Positions 22,823 through 25,240 of a stretch of DNA of 25,240 nucleotides are shown here, in pieces. Numbering within the stretch: position 1 is the first letter of the stretch; each line of letters begins with the position of its first letter. Origin of the DNA: CAZZKF01 sp964654995 (lineage in GTDB: Bacteria; Pseudomonadota; Alphaproteobacteria; CAZZKF01); NCBI GenBank assembly GCA_964654995.1, contig CAZZKF010000033.1, positions 1 through 25,240 on the forward strand. Direction: 5' to 3'. The notes below the pieces were generated by a model. The model was given only the letters and a program-made list of their open reading frames with translations. It had not been told where the DNA came from and searched no databases. A program made the position numbers and the translations under genes.

Positions 22823-22849
22823 TTGCCAACACTAACATTATAATGGCAA
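22823..22849 (-). promoter_or_regulatory. Promoter-like region with inverted repeat ahead of the cyclase gene
   Basis: An AT-rich patch has a perfect TATAAT on the minus strand (complement of 22837-22842), inside the 10-bp palindrome CATTATAATG (22836-22845). It is framed by TTGCCA (22823-22828) and TGGCAA (22844-22849), a perfect 6-bp inverted repeat with 15 bases between. No good -35 is present. The repeat across the -10 could be an operator. Confidence 0.45.
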
Positions 22850-22874
22850 CATAATCATGACGATACCAAATGCA

Positions 22875-23570
22875 TCATGCTTCAAGGTCTGATTGAATCA
22901 CCCGTTGCAACGCCTCGGGATCGTGAAGCGTGATCCGGTTGCGCCCGAGTTCGATCCACCCAAGCCCCGACCAGGCCCGCAGGTACCGATTGACGATGAC
23001 CCGCGAGGCGCCGACAAAACGGGCGAGATCGGCCTGGGAAATCCGCAGTTCAGCACCATCGGCAACCGCACCGCCGTCGCCGGCGACCAGACCGAGCAGG
23101 CGCCGGGCGAGGCGTGCGGGAATGTCCAGGAACACCGAATCCTCGAACAGGTCGAGATTGCGGCGCATATGGGCCGAGACAATGGCCAGGAGATGGACCG
23201 CCAGCTCCGGTTCCTCGGCCATCAGGGCAACGAAATCGGCGCGCGCGATGCGGATCAGTTCGCTTGGCTCAATGGCCGTTGCGGTGGCGCTGCGCCGGCC
23301 ACCCTCAAGAAGAGCCACCTCGCCGAAAATGTCGCCGGGCTCGACAAAGGCGAGAAACATTTCCTTGCCGCCCGGCGTGCTGCGGCCGATGCGAACGCGA
23401 CCCGAGAGGACGCCGTAGAGGCCGTCGCCGGCATCTCCCTCCCAGAACAGAATCTCGCCGTTAGAGGCCCGCCGGCGGCTGGACAGGGTCGCGATCCGCC
23501 GGATCGAGGCATCGTCGAGGTCCCGGAACAGGGCATGCCGGGACAACAGGAAGGTCACCGCATCCGCCAT
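22875..23570 (-). CDS. Crp/Fnr-family transcription regulator
   Basis: A 231-residue regulator. The cyclic-nucleotide domain (about 10-125) keeps the phosphate-binding cassette FGEVALLEG with Glu84 and GRRSATA with Arg93 and Ser94, as in cAMP-binding Crp. A long dimer helix follows, then a winged helix with ISQADLARFVGASRVIVNRYL (177-197, read as helix-turn-helix). No cluster of cysteines for an Fe-S sensor is seen, so it is Crp-like rather than Fnr-like. In the recognition helix the Crp pattern SRETVGR becomes SRVIVNR, so its DNA target may differ from TGTGA-type sites. ATG 23570 gives the normal N-terminus. It may form a unit with the cyclase gene downstream. Confidence 0.9.
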   Translation of the reverse strand: MADAVTFLLSRHALFRDLDDASIRRIATLSSRRRASNGEILFWEGDAGDGLYGVLSGRVRIGRSTPGGKEMFLAFVEPGDIFGEVALLEGGRRSATATAIEPSELIRIARADFVALMAEEPELAVHLLAIVSAHMRRNLDLFEDSVFLDIPARLARRLLGLVAGDGGAVADGAELRISQADLARFVGASRVIVNRYLRAWSGLGWIELGRNRITLHDPEALQRVIQSDLEA

Positions 23571-23768
23571 GATCACCGGGCTCTTCCCTGCCCGGATCAC
23601 AACCCGGGCCGTTTCGTTTCTCGTACCCCGACTCCGCCCTACCCGTTTCCACCATAACCAGACCACATCAACAAGGGAAACGGCAAACCGGCGAGAACCG
23701 GAGCCAAGCCCGGAAAATCCCGCATCATCGGGCCATACCGGCGCCGCCGAAGCAGATGTCGATTGAAC

Positions 23769-24854
23769 CTAAGGTAGGGCCGCATCAAGGCCGGCTGCCA
23801 TTTCGGCTGCGGGCACAAATCGCGGAACATCCCCTTCACAGATCACTCGGTTGCGGCCGGCGTTTTTTGCGGCATACAACAGTGTATCGGCACGCCGGAC
23901 CAAATTTTCCAGTGGCTCTCCGGGCTCAAACTTGGCAACCCCGAAGGAAAGAGTGACCCGACCGATGGTTTCCCCGGACGTCTTCTTTATGGCTCGTTTG
24001 GTCGCCATGGCCTTGCGAATGTTGTCGGCAACAAGACCGGCGTCGGCAAGTTCGGTATCGGGCAGAATGACAACGAATTCCTCGCCACCATAGCGGGCAA
24101 CCGTATCCTGCCCCTTGACATTGGCAACCAGGGTCTTCGCAACCAGACGCAACACCTGATCGCCAAGCTGGTGCCCCCAGACATCATTGACCATCTTGAA
24201 ATGGTCGATGTCACACATGATCAGGCACAGGGAGCGGCCGGATTCCATGCACTCGCCGGCCGCCAACCGCAGGTGTTCATCAAAGCCTTTACGGTTGGTG
24301 ACACCGGTCAGCGGATCGGTAATGGTTTCACGCCGGACATTCTCCAGATCCTGCTGCAAACGACTGATCCGTTCCGAGGACGCCTCGAGCTGGCTCTGCA
24401 GCGACTGGTTCTGCGTCTCCATTGTAGAGGTCGCGGCAATCAGGCCTTCGAGGACAAGCTGAAACTGGCCGAGCGGGATATCATCCTCGAACTGGTCCAT
24501 GATCCGGCGCAGGGCCCTGCCGTATTCGGCCGTTCCCTTGCCGGCTTTTTCCAGAATCTCGACGACCTTGACCAATTGTGCATCGATTGAGGCCGTGGCC
24601 TTGGCAAGTTCCTGGCTCTGTTGCGCCAAATTGAAAAACTGTTCGTAAATTTCGGTGCACAAGGCATCCGTAAATTCCCGGTTATCGGCAACCAGAATAT
24701 CGATGGCCCTGACCAGGTCCTTATGGTGACCTGCGACATAGGCGTACCAGACCCGAAAGTTCATGGGATTCGGCGCAACGCCGTGTTTCTCCATGTGCTC
24801 AAGAGCCTGTTCCGCATAGACGCAGGATTGCGCATAGCTTGCAATATATTCCAA
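23769..24854 (-). CDS. Diguanylate cyclase (GGDEF) with N-terminal helical domain
   Basis: A 361-residue soluble protein. The N-terminal region (about 1-140) begins with the YAEQALEHMEKHG..PNPMNFRVWYAYV pattern common in one class of bacterial GGDEF proteins. A coiled coil follows at about 143-178, then the GGDEF domain (about 178-335) with DPLTGVTNR, metal Asp215 (CDIDHFK) and GGEEF at 256-260. It should make cyclic di-GMP from GTP. The product-inhibition site RxxD is KGQD (247-250), so feedback may be weak. No EAL domain is present. The start is TTG at 24854, with GAGGG upstream; no ATG in this frame occurs before codon 21, which would cut the conserved N-terminus. Confidence 0.9.
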   Translation of the reverse strand: MEYIASYAQSCVYAEQALEHMEKHGVAPNPMNFRVWYAYVAGHHKDLVRAIDILVADNREFTDALCTEIYEQFFNLAQQSQELAKATASIDAQLVKVVEILEKAGKGTAEYGRALRRIMDQFEDDIPLGQFQLVLEGLIAATSTMETQNQSLQSQLEASSERISRLQQDLENVRRETITDPLTGVTNRKGFDEHLRLAAGECMESGRSLCLIMCDIDHFKMVNDVWGHQLGDQVLRLVAKTLVANVKGQDTVARYGGEEFVVILPDTELADAGLVADNIRKAMATKRAIKKTSGETIGRVTLSFGVAKFEPGEPLENLVRRADTLLYAAKNAGRNRVICEGDVPRFVPAAEMAAGLDAALP

Positions 24855-24967
24855 AACTCATCCCTCGTTACCGGTCTGCCGCAATGCTCTCCGGCATCCG
24901 CCGCAGACAAACGAGTCTGCACCTGGGCGCAGCCACGCAAAATAGGATGGGCAACGGACCCGCCCCG

Positions 24968-24985
24968 AACGACCGGTTGGTCGTT
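24968..24985. repeat. Inverted repeat upstream of the diguanylate cyclase gene
   Basis: AACGACC and GGTCGTT are perfect 7-bp arms around GGTT, centred about 120 bases upstream of the TTG start. It could be an operator or an RNA hairpin in a long leader. Confidence 0.4.
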
Positions 24986-25058
24986 GCAATCCGTCATCAC
25001 AGTCGCGATCGCAACATAGGTTCAAAATCTTAAAAAAACCTAATACCGCGTGGGGGAA

Positions 25059-25190
25059 GCAGCCAGAACACGGGTTCATGGAAAGGCTGCGACGTAGGCA
25101 CAACCGAACCGGGTTCACGGCTCGACATGGGGGAGCCAGCGTCCGAACCAGCCTGATGGACATCACCCCGAAAGATGAGCCTGAACCCGG
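25059..25190. ncRNA. Possible structured RNA of unknown class
   Basis: Two stem-loops stand side by side. The first has arms GCAGCC (25059-25064) and GGCTGC (25085-25090), with an inner GAAC/GTTC hairpin. The second has 14 paired bases with one bulged base: CCGGGTTCA plus GGCTC (25109-25123) against GAGCC plus TGAACCCGG (25177-25190). CGGGTTCA-N-GG occurs twice (25071-25080 and 25110-25120). On the minus strand the pair is followed by a T7 run (25038-25032), though not directly after a stem. The strand is not determined and no known RNA family is recognised. Confidence 0.3.
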
Positions 25191-25240
25191 CTTGCGACGC
25201 CAAAGCGAGTGTGTTAGCCAGTAAGGCATGCCACGAAAAT

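Larger units (their letters stand above)
24855..25240. other. Gene-free stretch with structured elements
   Basis: About 386 bases hold no convincing coding sequence. A 123-codon open frame on the minus strand (24858-25229) is Cys/Arg-rich and resembles no family I know. The region contains an 18-bp inverted repeat at 24968-24985, a run of seven A at 25032-25038 (seven T on the minus strand), and two stem-loops at 25059-25090 and 25109-25190. The promoter of the diguanylate cyclase must lie here. Confidence 0.5.

Noticed and set aside
25041..25070. Similarity to 16S rRNA (taataccgc) and to the SRP RNA tip (ggaagcagcc)
   Set aside because: Only 9-10 bases match in each case and the surrounding folds and sequences do not.
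24858..25229. 123-codon minus-strand open frame upstream of the diguanylate cyclase
   Set aside because: No good ribosome site, Cys/Arg-rich composition and no family resemblance; the stretch is better explained by inverted repeats.
1..25240. CRISPR arrays, insertion sequences, integrase or phage genes
   Set aside because: No regularly spaced repeats, transposase-like frames or target duplications were seen; the tRNA has no neighbouring integrase.

Overview
The window is GC-rich, gene-dense chromosomal DNA whose gene families and protein styles point to an alphaproteobacterium, most likely of a Rhodospirillales type. The lineage is inferred from family and operon style, not from a marker gene. 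I see no insertion sequence, prophage, CRISPR array or rRNA. Almost all sequence is explained by genes on both strands.

Layout. 1-62: tail of a probable amidohydrolase. 72-148: tRNA-Pro(UGG), minus strand, with encoded CCA. 271-1445 (minus): a double cold-shock-domain protein followed by an exported DUF192 protein. 1723-3144 (plus): an NhaD-type Na+/H+ antiporter behind a leader with two hairpins, starting at a TTG with a near-perfect Shine-Dalgarno. 3180-12803 (plus): a ten-gene molybdenum hydroxylase operon, coxG-S-L-M-D-E, two half-size XdhC-family genes, a fused molybdopterin-binding/MobA-like protein and a SufU/NifU-like Fe-S scaffold. The S-L-M order and the AYRGAGR active-site loop place it in the form II CO-dehydrogenase group, whose physiological substrate is not settled. 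The operon carries its catalytic subunits plus what looks like a private maturation line for Mo cofactor and Fe-S clusters.

12785-16581: a membrane-anchored alpha/beta hydrolase (minus), an NAD-dependent sugar epimerase (plus) and a DUF885 lipoprotein peptidase (minus). 16761-20757: a signalling island in which a PhoP/PhoQ-like two-component system is surrounded by three small exported PepSY or PepSY-like proteins and a cytochrome b561. The divergent promoter region at 19739-19876 holds helically phased direct repeats that look like the regulator's own binding box. 20741-24854 (all minus): a class III nucleotide cyclase with a TPR tail, a Crp/Fnr regulator directly upstream of it, and a GGDEF diguanylate cyclase. 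24855-25240 has no convincing gene but contains strong inverted repeats that may be a structured RNA.

The most interesting leads are the self-contained form II cox operon ending in its own Fe-S scaffold, the PepSY/two-component/cytochrome b561 island with its phased operator, and the structured non-coding end of the window.
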